From NCBI RefSeq assembly GCF_048544455.1, contig NC_133528.1, positions 52,109,814 through 52,173,813 on the forward strand: a stretch of DNA of 64,000 bases, written 5' to 3'. The notes below the pieces were generated by a model. It was not told where the DNA came from and made no database searches. It worked only from the letters and a program-made list of their open reading frames with translations. Below are positions 11,972 to 24,428 of this stretch, piece after piece. The position numbers and the translations under genes were made by a program. Every line of letters starts with the position of its first letter. The stretch's first letter is position 1. This stretch comes from Silene latifolia (Eukaryota > Streptophyta > Magnoliopsida > Caryophyllales > Caryophyllaceae).

Positions 11972-12541
11972 ATGGATCCGTCACAAGCAACAACACCAAT
12001 TACCATTGAGTCTTGTCACAAATTATTTGACGAAATTTGCTCCAACCACCAACTCGATACTACTAGAGAAATTCATTTTGGGATCGGTTCTGATGGAAAC
12101 CTCAATTTCATCACTTCCTCCATACCTCCTACTTTAACTAGGCCTTGTGTGAATGCGTCTCGGGTAGACTATGTCACTAAGTCTATGAAATCCCTTTCTC
12201 TGGAAGAAAGAGATGCCGAAGTAAGTGGGAGTTCTAGCAAGCAAGTTCTTGCTACAAAAGGGAAATGGTTCAAGAGGAAGGGAAGAAAAGGGAGGAAATT
12301 CAACGATGGGGCTAGTGGGACTAGTAGAGGAGCCAAAGTTGATGATGAATGCCATTATTGTCATGACATGGGACATTGGATGAGAAATTGCCCTATATAT
12401 TTGGGAAATATAAGGGATGGACTTGTCATTCAACTTGGTAAAATTCCTTCTGAGATTTATGTTATTGATGTAAATTTCACTTCCACCACAACATGGGTAC
12501 TAGATACTGGCTGTGGTTCTCACCTTTGTAATCATTTATAG
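11972..12541 (+). pseudogene. Copia Gag remnant, zinc knuckle and protease start
   Basis: The frame begins at ATG 11972 (MDPSQ) and stops at TAG 12539-12541. Most of the Gag capsid domain is missing: after a short N-terminal stretch the protein goes straight to a Lys/Arg-rich segment and a CCHC zinc knuckle (CHYCHDMGHWMRNC, coding about 12350-12391). The aspartic protease active site DTG follows in WVLDTGCGSH. The TAG is in the same frame as the integrase ORF that follows, at a place where related elements usually have Gln, which fits a CAG to TAG transition. This Gag would not be expected to assemble particles. Confidence 0.85.
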
Positions 12542-13647
12542 GGGCTAAGAGACGTGGAAAGGCTGAACAAAGGCGATATTGATCTCCGTCTTGGGAATGG
12601 AGCTGGGGTAGCGGCCGCGTCCAAGGGTACCTATGTGCTTGTTCTACCGAATGGATTTGAATTGTATTTGCATAATTGTTTTTATGTACCTACTCTATCT
12701 AAGAACATCATTTCAATTGCTATGTTAGACATAGAAGGTTTTAATTTTGCCATTAAAAACAATTGTTGTACTATTTCGAGAAATGACTTGGTTATAGGCC
12801 AAGGTTCATCTATTAATGGCATCTATGTTCTAGAAACATCAAATACAAGAAAAGACATCTATAACATACAATCAAAGAAACTCAAGTCAAGTGATCCAAA
12901 TGAATCGTACATTTGGCATTGTCGATTGGGTCATATCAATGAGAATCGCATTAAAAGATTAGTTTCCAGTAATGTTATTAAACCATTCGATTTTCAATCA
13001 CATGGTGTATGCGAATCTTGTCTCCTAGGTAAAACGACTCGTAACCCTTTTAGTGGTAAAGGGACTCGAGCAAGTGAATTATTTGGACTTATACATACCG
13101 ATGTATGTGGACCAATGACCATCACCGCTAGGGGAAACTATGACTACTTCATAACCTTCACTGATGATTTAAGTAGATATGGGTATATCTACTTAATGAA
13201 GTATAAAAGTGAAGCTTTTGATAAATTTAAAGAATTTCAAAATGAGGTAGAAAACCAATTGAATAAAAGGATAAAGGCACTACGATCCGATCTTGGTGGA
13301 GAATATCTAAGTAATGAATTTGATTCACACTTGAAAGATTGTGGCATTGTGTCACAACTTACTCCACCGGGAACACCACAACTTAATGGTGTTGCCGAAA
13401 GGAGAAATCGAACCCTACTGGATATGGTTCGATCCATGATGAGTCAAACCGAGTTACCCGACTCGTTTTGGGGATTTGCAATTCAAACTGCAATCAAATC
13501 TTTGAATAATAGTCCCACAAAGGCAACCGAAAAGACTCCATATGAGATGTGGAAGGGAAGGGTTCCTAATATATCCTATATGAAGATTTGGGGATGTAAT
13601 GCTTACGTCAAGGCAAAAACCGACAATAAGCTTGCCCCCACGATCCG
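12542..13647 (+). pseudogene. Copia protease C-terminus and integrase
   Basis: Same frame as the preceding Gag-protease remnant. The integrase zinc-binding domain shows the HHCC pattern (WHCRLGH, then CESCLLGK). The catalytic core follows with HTDVCGP, FTDDLSRYG and NGVAERRN, giving the D, D and E residues. A single-base indel near 13640-13650, just after KLAP, moves the rest of the polyprotein to another frame; the original frame runs on out of register to 13732. Confidence 0.88.
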
Positions 13648-15551
13648 AATAATGCATCTTTGTAGGTTACCCCATTACCTCCCGAGGATATTACTTCTAC
13701 AAACCTCAAGAAAACAAAGTGTTTGTGTCTAGTGAGGCTGTCTTCTTAGAAAATGAGTTTATTTCTAATAGACAGAGTGGGAGAAATTTTGAACTTGATG
13801 AAGTTCAAGAGCCACAAACCGAAGTAGAGACGCAAGAAGATGTTCCTTCGTCTAATCCTATTGTTATCCCGCAACCAAGGAGGTCAGGTCGAATTTCAAG
13901 ACATCCTGAAAGATACGTTTGACTTATCCAAGAGGATGGATGTCTTGATGTGTGACTTCTTGAAAGTGACGAACCGACCACCTACAAAGCTGCAATCTCT
14001 AGTCCAAATTCAGCTTTATGGCTTGAAGCCATGAAATCCGAAATAAATTCTATGCATGAAAATCAAGTTTGGAACTTGGTAGATTTGCCTGAAGAGGTGA
14101 GACCTCTTCAGTGTAAATGGATCTTCAAAATAAAGAATGGCAGAGAAGGACATGATGATGTCTACAAAGCTAGGTTAGTTGCAAAGGGTTTTACCCAAGT
14201 TCAGGGTCTTCATTATGATGAAACCTTTGAACCTGTAGCCATGCTTAGATCCATTCGGATATTGTTAGCGATTGCCGCATTTCATGACTATGAAATTTGG
14301 CAAATGGATGTAAAAACCGCTTTTCTAAATGGGCATTTAGAAGAGGAGGTGTACATGATGCAACCTGAAGGTTTTATAGATCTCAAAAATCCTAACAAGG
14401 TGTGCAAGCTTAAGAGATCCATTTATGGTCTTAAGCAAGCATCTAGAAGCTGGAATCATCGATTCAATCATGTTATAAGAGAAAATGGTTTTACTCGAAG
14501 TGTTGAGGAACCATGTTTATACATGAAGTTCAGTGGGAGCAATATTGTGTTCCTAATATTGTATGTGGACGACATATTACTCATTGGAAATGACATTCCA
14601 ATGTTGTCCTCTGTCACGGAGTATTTGGGAAGTCATTTCCAAATGAAGGATTTAGGAGAAGCACAACGCATATTGGGTATCCGGATCTATAGAGATAGAC
14701 CCAAAAGGATATTGGCACTAAGTCAAGAATCTTACATTGATAAGATTCTTCATCGTTTCAGCATGGATAAGTCTAAGAGAGGTTTAATTCCTATGGGTAG
14801 TGGAATCATTTTGAGCAAGTCTCGATCTCCTTCCGAACCCGAAGATGTTGAGCGCATGAAATTGATTCCCTATGCTTCCGCTATTGGATCAATCATGTAT
14901 GCCATGATATGCACTCATCCGGATGTCTCATATGCTCTAAGTATGACAAGTAGATTTCAAAAGAATCCAGGTGAGAGTCACTGGATAGCTGTAAAGAATA
15001 TCCTTAAATACTTGCGAAGGACTAAGGATTCTATCTTAGTGTTTGGAGGAGACTCTGAGTTGTGTGTTAAGGGTTACACAGACTCGAGCTTTCAAACAGA
15101 TAGAGATGACATGAAATCACAAGCTGGTTTTGTATTTATGCTCAATGGTGGTGCCGTCATTTGGAGAAGCTTCAAAGAAGCTGTGATTGCGGATTCTACT
15201 ACGGAGGCTGAGTACGTTGCAGCGTCAGAAGCTGCCAAGGAAGCTGTATGGATTAGGCAATTCATGGAAGGGCTAAGAGTAGTTCCTACCGCCAAGGATC
15301 CTATTGCTCTCTATTGTGACAACAATGGAACTATCTTCCAAGCTAGAGAACCAAACTCTAGTAATAAATCTAGACATGTACTCAGAAAGTTTCATATCAT
15401 TAGAGATTTTATTGAAAGAAAGGAAATCGCGATTTGTATGGTTGGGACGGATGATAACTTAGCTGATCCGCTCACCAAGCCTTTATCGCAGGCAAAACAT
15501 GATGGACATGTTGTATCCATGGGGCTTAGACGTATGCCCAATTTGTACTAG
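13648..15551 (+). pseudogene. Copia reverse transcriptase and RNase H
   Basis: The frame resumes with FYKPQENKVFVSSEAVF, breaks at TGA 13920-13922 and TGA 13953-13955, and then is open from 14031 to the natural stop at 15549-15551. RT motifs are present: KARLVAKG, QMDVKTAFLNG, the catalytic LYVDD (14559-14573) and the LKQASRSW segment. RNase H has YTDSS, TTEAEY and CDNN in order, then the SKSRH-like end. This domain would be functional by motif, but the polyprotein is closed by the upstream lesions. Confidence 0.93.
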
Positions 15552-16310
15552 ATTATTTGATATGAAATAAAATGTAGTTTTATTTGTTCATATAGAATAA
15601 TCGCATTTGTCTTTTAATCTTAATTTAAATCTTATTACTTTGTCATAACTAAATGGGTTGTTGAGAGAATGTTGAACCCCATTAAAATGAACTAGATTGA
15701 CATAGTAATTGCCCATAGTTACTTACATGAGGTGACGTCTCGAAGTAACTAGAGTGTGATGCGGTTGATAGCAAGTTCAAGTGCCATAGAGCCATAAGAG
15801 ATGACTTGCCGATCACATAGGCAGACTGTGGAGACACTCTGCCGGGCTTATGACCGCTTATAGAGTTCTGGCAATTTTTATAGCGTGGTCGTGGCAAGAG
15901 CTACTATGGTATTCTTTTGAGTCAATTCTTTAACTAATGAATGTTCGTCTAAGATGGCACAGTTTCAGAATGACTTTGATTTATGTTCGGCGACCTTCGT
16001 AATTGGGGTCTAATGGGCATCATTTGGGTCATGATGAGTTGTGGCTAATCAAAAGGAATAGTGCATAGGAATTGTCCATCCCCGTCAGGGTCATCTTATA
16101 TCTCAAGGCCACTCGAGGAGCAATGAACTGGAAATGCGTGGCCACGCTCGGAAGGTATCTATGGCAGATAACTCCGGTCAGACAGTTGTTCTCCAGATCG
16201 AGGAAACCACTCGCGATATGATAAAATGCAAGTATGTCCTGCAAGACACCTTGCATTGAGTGGGAGATAGTAATAGGACAAGAGAATTGGTGATGGACAC
16301 TTGTCGTGGA
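15552..16310 (+). other. Copia 3' untranslated region
   Basis: Non-coding stretch between the RNase H stop and the polypurine tract. The antisense frame at 16029-16421 runs into the LTR and has no resemblance to any domain. Confidence 0.7.
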
Positions 16311-16322
16311 CAAGTGGGAGAT
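16311..16322 (+). promoter_or_regulatory. Copia polypurine tract
   Basis: CAAGTGGGAGAT directly precedes the 3' LTR, the expected site of plus-strand priming. Confidence 0.8.
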
Positions 16323-17583
16323 TGTTGGAGTATGTGTCCTCGACAATAATGCGATCACATGTTTAAATCTCATATTAAGAATACATAAGGGAATGTAACA
16401 TTTTATTGTCAACTGATCCACATTAATCGGTAATGATTGGCTGACTAGAGTTTGACATTACTCGTCGTGTGACGGTGGTGATCGATTGATCCCTTAAGGT
16501 CATACCTCTAGGGAAACATTCTTAATTGACTAATTAATTAATTGTATGATGATACAAGTTAATTAATTCCTTAAAATTGAACAAATGATTTTGTGAGTAA
16601 TTATACGTATCTTATTGTAATTCGATTATATAAGATTTGTTCTAAGTAATTAAATTGTTTTATTACTTAAGGTTTATTTATTGTTTATGAAACAATTGAA
16701 ATTAGAATGAATTGATTATTATAAATACAAGTAGTTGTGATTTATAATTATATGACCCATTTTAAGTAATAGTAATTGTGAATTACTAGTTAATTTTGTA
16801 TGTGACTTATTTTATTTATATAATGATTTTTAATATGTTAAAAAATGCATTATTTAAACCACATGTCTAGTAACATGTCCAATATGTCACAAATTACATA
16901 TTAACAAATTGACAAAGTTAAAATGGATCCATATTAATAATATGGACCGTGTAAATATAAGGGAGAAGGGTTATTTGTGCCTTAATTATTTTAATTAGTG
17001 GAAAGCATGATGATTACCTACTAAACATAGGTATGCATACCATTACTCTTGAGAAGAGAAAATTGAAAAGGTATTGGGCACCCTACCCACCCAAAACCGG
17101 TGGCTTCCTCCTTACACACTCAAGTAGTGTGTTTTCATTTCTACACTTATTCATTCTAACATTATTCATTCACTAGAATACTTTATCTCTCTACTTCTTG
17201 TTGTTGAACAAAAGATAAAAACTCACATAAATTCTCTAATATTATTCCAACTATACTAGAAGTAGTATATACATAATATTAGTAATTTTAAGGGAACAAA
17301 TATTAATTCTAGTATTCAAATTAATATTTGTATTAAGGGTGATTTTCTTGGTACAAATCCTTGAGGAGAGATTCTATATTGAATCTTGTTCATCCATTTG
17401 GAAAAGCTCAAGAACTAAGTAAGGTAGGAGACCTTACTAGTGCCCTATTAGCCGAAATATCCAATGTAAGGAACCGGTTTTCCTTTACTCTTGTTTATAT
17501 GTTTTGCATGCATAAGATCCTTAAGTTGTTATGACTAAAACTTTAAACTAAAATATGTGATATGTAAAATATGATTTCTTACA
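16323..17583 (+). repeat. 3' LTR of copia element
   Basis: 1261 bp, starting TGTTGGAGTATG and ending TTCTTACA, followed by the target duplication GGAAG at 17584-17588. About 98 percent identical by eye to the 5' LTR. Confidence 0.95.
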
Positions 17584-18201
17584 GGAAGCTGCCTTTTGTC
17601 TTGTCTTCTTATAAGCCACTTATAGACACCTTTATTTTTGTTTTATAGAACGTTAACCTTGGTTGGATAATTTTGGCCTTCGGGGAAATTGTTTGTGGTT
17701 GACCCCAACGCCTTTTTTGAGAAGTCTTTGATAACCCTATGGTTTTAAAACTTTGAGATTGTGTTGAGTACTTGAGGTTATGGGATGATGTTGTAGTTAA
17801 GTGTAGTTCCGCTTTTGGGAATACTTAATAGGTAAAAGGATAGAGGGACTCGAGATCCTCTTAATTTTTCAAAATTAGGTGATTATGCATCTTTCTCAAA
17901 AGAGTGTAGTAGAGTGGACTTCCATGAAAGGAATTTTTGGGTTGGCATGTTACTACCTTGTTTAGAAATGAGAACCTTGTGGAAAATTTGAGGAACCTTT
18001 TCCGAGAATTTAGGGCTTGGAATTAGGATCTTTGATTGAGGGATTTACCATGTTGGGAGATTCGTAGTTGACGCTAGTTGGATATGGGTTGAGATGGTAG
18101 CTTTAATCTTGAGAGATATGCAAGATGTTGGAGGAACCGAGTAGGATGACATTGTTATTTGAGATTTGAGTGTGTGGTGCTTCCAGGTTCCATAGACCTT
18201 C
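17584..18201 (+). other. Leader of the older iMet-primed element, right half
   Basis: This continues the sequence interrupted at 8563. It is non-coding and ends where the LTR of element C begins; the five bases CCTTC at 18197-18201 would be the target duplication of element C, but its right end is lost. Confidence 0.5.
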
Positions 18202-19412
18202 TGATGTGACCATTATTTGAGCATATTTAGTCCCCGAATTAGCCTTGTTCCCATGCTTTTTAGTTCATATTTGGGTCATTTATCGTCTTTAGTCCTTTGT
18301 TTTGCATATTCTTTGAGGTTTTGATGCCTTGGTAGGAAAGGAGTGCAAACCTTGCATTTTCATGGCAAAATGGAGCTAAATTGATTGAATTCAATGACCA
18401 AGCATCAAAGAGAAGACAAGACTAGAAGGCCTTTGTACATATTATAGTAGATGGGCAATGATGATAAAAGATCCTTGCATCCCCGACAAAATCCTCAAGG
18501 ATTGTATGAAGAAGAAGGAAGAAAAGAAGAAGGGAAGAAGCTGATCAACAATCCGAGCGGATTGCCCACTGGACGCCCGTCCAAGACAAGGAATCTGAGC
18601 GTCTTCCTCAGAGGGACGCTCGTCCAAAACCACCACAATCCGCCCGTCCACCCAACAAATCCGCTCGTTCAAAACCACCACAATCCGCCCGTCCACCCAA
18701 CAAATCCGCTCGTCCAAAAGACCCACAATCCGCTCGTCCCGTGCCCTGGATGCTCGGATTGTGTGACAGCTATTCCGTCTTCTACTTGTTCTATGAAGGA
18801 TGCGCATACCTCGGGAAAGACTAGCAAAAAGGAGACTCGCATATTTTTCTGAGAGGAGCGATTCCTCAAGGATCTAATCGTCATTTAAGCCCTTAGTAAA
18901 CCCTAATTTGTGTACCTAATCCCCACTATAAATACCCCATTAGTCTAATTAGATTATCATGTTCTTCCTATCAATCTTTAGTGTAGTTTATATTATTCTA
19001 ATCTCTCTTTAATCTTGTAATCAACTTTTAATCAAGTCTTAATACAAATCTCATTTCCTTAATCTCTCTTTTGTTCATCTTTCATTTTGGGTAATTGAAG
19101 ATTATTTGGGTTATTATTGGGAGATTGACAACCTTCCAATCAATCATCAAGTACTTCTATTATTCTTTTCTTTATTATTGGAATCATTAGTAGGTATAAT
19201 TCTCTTAATCCCTTTTTAATTATTGTTAATCATCTTCATTTATTCATCATGTTTTACTTTGTTGGTATGATTGACAACCTTGCTAGCATGTTCAACATGA
19301 TAATGAGTGAGTAGTTTCCTTAACTAGGGTTAATGGGTAATTAGGGGAAACCAACATGGGGGATGATTCATGCTTAAATTAATATGTTTTCATAGTTTAT
19401 TTGCTTGCTTGT
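18202..19412 (+). repeat. 5' LTR of element C, left part
   Basis: It starts TGATGTGACC and aligns throughout with the LTR beginning at 19413. It stops at TTTGCTTGCTTGT, where element B begins. It contains a motif array at 18550-18763 and TATAAATA at 18927-18934. Confidence 0.8.
18550..18763 (+). repeat. Mixed CGCTCG/CGCCCG motif array in the C LTR, with a 45-bp direct duplication
   Basis: About ten motif copies, some with core CGCCCG and some with CGCTCG, and CGAGCG on the other strand. A 45-bp unit containing one copy of each core is directly repeated (18618-18662 and 18663-18707, one mismatch). TATAAATA follows 164 bp downstream at 18927. Confidence 0.85.
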
Positions 19413-21147
19413 TGATGTGACCATAATTAGCGCATATTTAGTCTCCGAATTAGCCTTGTTCCCATGCTTTTTAGTGCATATTTGGGTCATTTATTGTCTT
19501 TAGTTCTTTGTTTTGCATATTCTTTGAGGTTTTGTGTCCTTGGTAGGAAAGGAGTGCAAACCTTGCATTTTCATGGCAAAATAAGACTAAATTGATTGAA
19601 TTCAATGACCAAGCATCAAGGAGAGACAAGATTAGAAGGCCTTTGTACATATTATAGTAGTTGGGCAATGATGAGGAAAGATCCTTGCGTCCCCGAGGAA
19701 ATCCCCAAGGATTTTATGAAGAAAAGGGAAGAAAAGAAGAAGAAACAAGTCTGAGCAGCAATCCGTGCGGATTGCCAAGAAGACGCCCGTCCCCAGCACC
19801 ACAATCCGTGCGTCTTCCATACAAGACGCCCGGGCAGCAGCTACCAGAAGACGCCCGTCTTCCCCCAATGACGCCCGGGCAGAGACTCACGAATCCGGCC
19901 GTCCCGAGCCTAAGACGCACGGATTCTAGTACAGCGCAAATTCGTTTCTTCAAGCTTCAAGAAAGATGCCCATCCTTCAGAAAATACCGGCGTTTCCTTA
20001 AGTAGGGACTTAATCGTCATTTAAGCCCTTAGTTAACCCTAATGCATCCACCTAATTTCCACTATAAATACCCCATTAGTCTAATTGGAAGAGCATGTTC
20101 TTCTTATCAATCCTTAGAGTAGTTAATATCAATCAAATCTCTCTTTAGTTTTGTTATCAACAATTAATCAAGTTTTAATACAAGTTTTATTTCCTTAATC
20201 TCTCTTTTGTTCATCCTTTATTTTGGGTAATTGAAGATTATTTGGGTTATTATTGGGTGTCAATAAAGCATCAAGTACTTCTTTTATTCTTTGCTTTATT
20301 ATTGGAATCATTAGTAGGTATAATTCTCTTAATCCCTTTTTAATTATTGTTAATTACTTTCATTTATTCATCATGTTTCATCTTGTTGGTATGATTGACA
20401 ACCTTGCTAGCATGATCAAGATGATAATGAGTGAGTAGTCACCTAGCTAGGGTTAATGGGTAATTAGGGGAAACCAACATGGGGAATGATTCATGCTTAA
20501 ATTAATATTCTTTCATGGTTTATTTGCTTGCTTGTTTTGATCTCAACTCATGCACATGTTATGTTTGATGAAATGCGAGCCTATGAATCCTTGCATTTTT
20601 TACCCATCACCTATCTTTTCAATGAGACTTGTAAGACATAAACCAACTCGGGTCTCATTAGACCATGCATGTTGTTGAGTAGGGAAGACTAAGTCGACTT
20701 GTAGGTGTTGTACAATCTAATCGATTCGGCTCCGGGACCAAAACTTTCCTAGGATTGTAAGATATAACCCAACTCAATCCATCACAACAATAATTGCTTG
20801 CTTATAATTTGAGAACATGTTTGTATGATCAATTCCCATGAATCCCTATGACCCCATGACACCCTAGTGCTTTTTATCAATTGTTTACAACCCTTTTAAT
20901 TCATATTGCTTGTTTATTTTCATTGCTATTTAGTTTAGTGACCTTCTACATCAACCCCAATTGTGACACCCCTAAACACCACTAGTTTCAATAGAAATCT
21001 CATCTCAATTACCGTCCCTTGGGATCCGACCTTTACTTGCCTCTTTACTAATTGTAGAGTTGTTTGTGAAGTTATAAATTGTGTTTTGGTCTAGGTGCTT
21101 CCAACGACAATTGTTCCGAAAAATAGAATATAGCTCCGACTCGACCA
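19413..21147 (+). repeat. 5' LTR of element B
   Basis: 1735 bp from TGATGTGACC to CTCGACCA, four bases before the primer site. It contains the motif array at 19759-19926 and TATAAATA at 20063-20070. It serves here as the reference for the partial LTRs of this family. Confidence 0.85.
19759..20070 (+). promoter_or_regulatory. LTR promoter region of B: CGCCCG motif array and TATA box
   Basis: Copies include GACGCCCGTC, GACGCCCGGGC, ATCCGTGCG and ATCCGGCCGTC at 19759-19926; the dominant core is CGCCCG, unlike the CGCTCG of element 1. TATAAATA at 20063-20070 follows after 137 bp. Promoter function is inferred from position. Confidence 0.6.
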
Positions 21148-21151
21148 AAAA

Positions 21152-21169
21152 TGGCGCCGTTGCCGGGGA
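21152..21169 (+). other. Primer-binding site, tRNA-Asp (element B)
   Basis: TGGCGCCGTTGCCGGGGA is the full 18-base complement of the 3' end of plant tRNA-Asp(GUC) with CCA. This primer is typical of Athila-type Ty3 elements. Confidence 0.92.
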
Positions 21170-21287
21170 CGGTGTTAACTTGATTTAGATTTTCTTATAT
21201 TGTTATTAGTTGTGTCTTTCTTTGCCTTGGGGAAGTAAAACTCCTCAAGGTTTGTTCTAATTGTTTTCGAGTTGTTTGATATTTTGC

Positions 21288-24086
21288 ATGTCTAGAAGGT
21301 CACAAGGTGATTTGTTACCTTTTGATCGTGAAATTGAAAGAACTTCGACAACCAATAGAAGACTTGCTAGAAGAAATTTGAGAGGTATTAGTGAGGTTGT
21401 AGATATTTAACCAAATATTGAGTTCATCAACCCTTTTGCAAGAGAAGGTGAGGAGAACCCAACACAAAATACCACACAAAATCAACCCACAATGCCTAAG
21501 TTTTCATCACATTCCGTACCCACCGAGGAGAACCTACCCAATGGTACTCCCACACCACAACATTTGACCGGAAATTTTATTGCTAAATCCACCTTTATCC
21601 AATTAGTCTAAAGGTGCGAATTTGGGGGGATGCCTAGTGAAGACCCTCATTCTCATATGGAAACCTTTTGTGACTATTGTGATGCGATTTCTCAAACCGG
21701 TGTAACTCAAGACCATATTCGATGGGTCTTATTTCCTTTTTCTCTAATTGGCACCGTGAAACAATGGTTGAAAGGCCTTGATAAGGCTACTCTCGGAATT
21801 GATTCTTGGAAGAAGTTGGCTCTATCTTTCTAAAAAAAATTCTACCCACCGGAAAAGACTAACATGCTAAGAGCTCAAATTACGGGTTTTAAGCAAAGGG
21901 ATGAAGAATCTTTGTATGAAGCTTGGGAGCGGTTCAAAGGAATTTGTCGCTCATGTCCTTATCATGGACTTAGCGAGTGGTTCTTGGTACAACAATTTTG
22001 GAACGGTCTATATGAAGATTCAAGGAACATTCTCAACATGGGATCAAATGGAATGTTCACCGAAGTTGATGACAATCAAACTTGGAACAAGATTGAGGAA
22101 ATGGCGGTCCATAACTCACAATATAGTAGACCTCGCAAGGCTACTAGAGGAGGAAAGCATGAAGTGGACTCCGTTACTCAATTGGGTGCTCAACTTAGTG
22201 CTCACATTGATACAATCAATTTGAAGTTTGAAAAAGCTATGGCTAGACTTGAAGAAGCCTCAAAATCACCAAAGCATCATGTTAATGCCATGACGGCATC
22301 TTCATCAATCCCAAGTGGGATATGTGAGAATTGTGGAACTTTGGGACATGACCAAAGTGAATGTAGAGGAACAAATGAACAAGTGAATGCTTTCCAAGCA
22401 TACAAGAGTGGTACCCCTTATTCCAACTATTACAATGAAAACACCAAATTCCATCCAAATCTCTCATACAAAAGCCAAAATGTTCAAAACCCTCAAACAA
22501 CATACACCCCACCTCCCATGAGAAACCAAAATCAAAGACCCTTTTACAACCAAAACCAAGGTTACCAAAATCAAAATCCATACAATCAACAAAATGACCA
22601 AGGTTTTGATGTTCAAAAAGCGGTCCTCCAAATGCAAAAGAATCAACAAGAATTTTTCACTCAAATGCAAAAAGATAGTCAAGCAAAGGAAACCACCATC
22701 AACAACATTCTAGCTCACACCAAAATGTTGGAAACCCAATTGACTCAACTAGCATCTTCAAGCTCACAAAGACAAAAGGGGCAATTACCACCTCAAAGTA
22801 ATCCCCCAAGACATGAAACGGTTAGTGCCATTCACTTGAGAAGTGGTACAAGGTATGAAGCACCGAAGAAGCAAGTTGAGGATGAACTTGTGGAAGCTAG
22901 TGATAAGGAAGAAATTGTGGAAAACTCCAAGGATGGAGAACCATCAAAAGAAGAAATTCCAAAGAAAAATGAAGACAAGGTCAAGGAGAAGGAGCCCATT
23001 GTGATTAGACTTCCTTTTCCAAGTCGTCAAGCCAAGCCCAAATTTGATGACCAAATTGGAAAATTTATGGAAATTGTGAAGAATTTGGAAGTCTCAATTC
23101 CTTTAACGGAATTAATAAATCACGTGCCGGCCTACGCGAAATACATGAAAGACATCCTCATAAAGAAGAAGTCGATCCGGAAGCTTGAGACTATCGCCTT
23201 CACTAAGGTGAGTAGTGCAATACTTCAAGGGAGTTCACCTCCAAAACTAAAGGATCCGGGAAGCTTCTCAATACCGTGTACCATTGGCGACACCACGATC
23301 AACAAAACCTTATGTGATCTAGGGGCTAGTGTGAGTGTTATGCCGTACTCGGTGAGTAAAAGGTTGGGGATGGGAGAGCTTAAATGCACCAATATCACAC
23401 TCCAAATGGCCGATAGATCGACGAAGACACCATTAGGGATATGGGAAGATGTTCCCGTACGAATTGGGAAATTTTTCATCCCGGTGGACTTTGTCATTGT
23501 TGATATGGAAGAAGATTCCAAAATTCCAATCATTCTAGGAAGACCTTTCTTACACACCGCGGGTGCGGTGATTGATGTAAAACATGGAGAGCTCACTCTA
23601 TAAGTGGGAGATGAGAGTATAACTTTTAATCTTGACAAGACTATGAGAGCTCCCCGTTTACATGAACCGTGTTTTATGATCGATCATTATAGTAGGAAGG
23701 ATGATAGGAAGAAGTCGGAACTCTAATGGAAGAAGAAAATTGAAGATGATCCATTCAAAGAGCAAGTGAATTGTAACAAAGAGAGCTTGCAAAGCTCACC
23801 AAAGTCAAGTAATGTAGAAGATGGCCTCATTGGCCAAGAAAAGAAAATGGGAAAGTTGTCTCCATCCAATCAAGAGATTTTCAATGATCAACTTAATTAA
23901 GTTTGTGGTCTTTGGGACGACGAATTTGAAGGGATTTTCAATCCATACATTGGTAATGCCATCGATCAAGACCGACAAAAAGGGCAAAGGTCTATTGAAG
24001 ACCTTTATCATGACAATGAACAAGCTTTTGATTACTTTTTCAAGGTGTTGAGCAACATCAACAACACCTTGGACATGCCCCCTTGA
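21288..24086 (+). pseudogene. Athila-like Gag-protease (element B), six in-frame stops
   Basis: The start is ATG 21288 (MSRRSQGDLL), and one frame carries the whole protein to TGA 24084-24086. It is broken by TAA at 21408, 21609, 21831, 23601, 23724 and 23898. Domains in order: retrotransposon Gag capsid (about 21630-22110, WVLFPFSLIG, AWERFKGICRSCP, FWNGL); a complete CCHC zinc knuckle CENCGTLGHDQSEC (22323-22364); a Gln/Asn-rich coiled-coil region; a charged linker; and the aspartic protease with CDLGASVSVMP, whose catalytic Asp codon is at 23316-23318, and IILGRPFL. The protease has Leu where most retroviral enzymes have Ser or Thr after the Asp, as is usual for Athila. The C-terminal 160 residues end in QAFDYFFKVLS. 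RT should follow in an autonomous element but does not. Confidence 0.9.
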
Positions 24087-24428
24087 CATCTCATCAAGAA
24101 TGAGAGTTTGGTGGAGTCCTCCCTAAACCACCATTTGTAAATATTTTTAACTCCCTAACTCGCATTTCAATTCTTGTATTGCATTTTTGTCATTTTTGGA
24201 TTTTTATACTTTGATCAAGATAATTATCATGTTTGAGAGAAGTGAGGGAGGGACTAATAATTTCGATTGATGTGTAGTGCTTTAGCTTAGTGTGGGGATG
24301 GCAATTGCCTAGGCTATCCACGCCTTAGTAGTGCCCCCACAATGAAGAACACGAGATTTTGAAGAATGAAAAATGACAAGGGATATGCAAGGTACACGGA
24401 TGGAACTGAATCCGGGTAAAAGGGGTAG
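24087..24428 (+). other. Non-coding spacer of element B
   Basis: It begins with the conserved GTTTGGTGGAGTCCT segment and holds a G-rich tract (TTAGTGTGGGGATGG, about 24288-24302) that also occurs in element C near 32125. No gene is seen. Confidence 0.6.

Larger units (their letters stand above)
8564..17583 (+). mobile_element. Complete Ty1/copia retrotransposon (Angela/Tork-like), coding region decayed
   Basis: Two LTRs (8564-9823 and 16323-17583) flank an iMet primer site, a 2.1 kb leader, Gag remnant, protease, integrase, RT and RNase H in copia order, and a polypurine tract. The 5-bp target duplication GGAAG (8559-8563 and 17584-17588) proves the insertion. By eye the LTRs differ at about 20 positions in 1260 bp, so the insertion is fairly young. 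The assignment to the Angela/Tork group is from recall of RT sequence style and LTR length and is less certain. The polyprotein has an internal Gag deletion, one TAG, one frameshift and two TGA codons. Confidence 0.93.

Noticed and set aside
12530..12560. TAG followed by GGG as a programmed stop-codon readthrough between copia protease and integrase
   Set aside because: Copia elements of this type use a single frame without a stop. A one-base CAG to TAG change explains it, and other lesions are present downstream.
21152..21169. tRNA-Asp-like sequence as a possible tRNA gene
   Set aside because: Only the 18-base complement of the tRNA 3' end is present, at LTR junctions; no cloverleaf can be formed. 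It is a primer-binding site.
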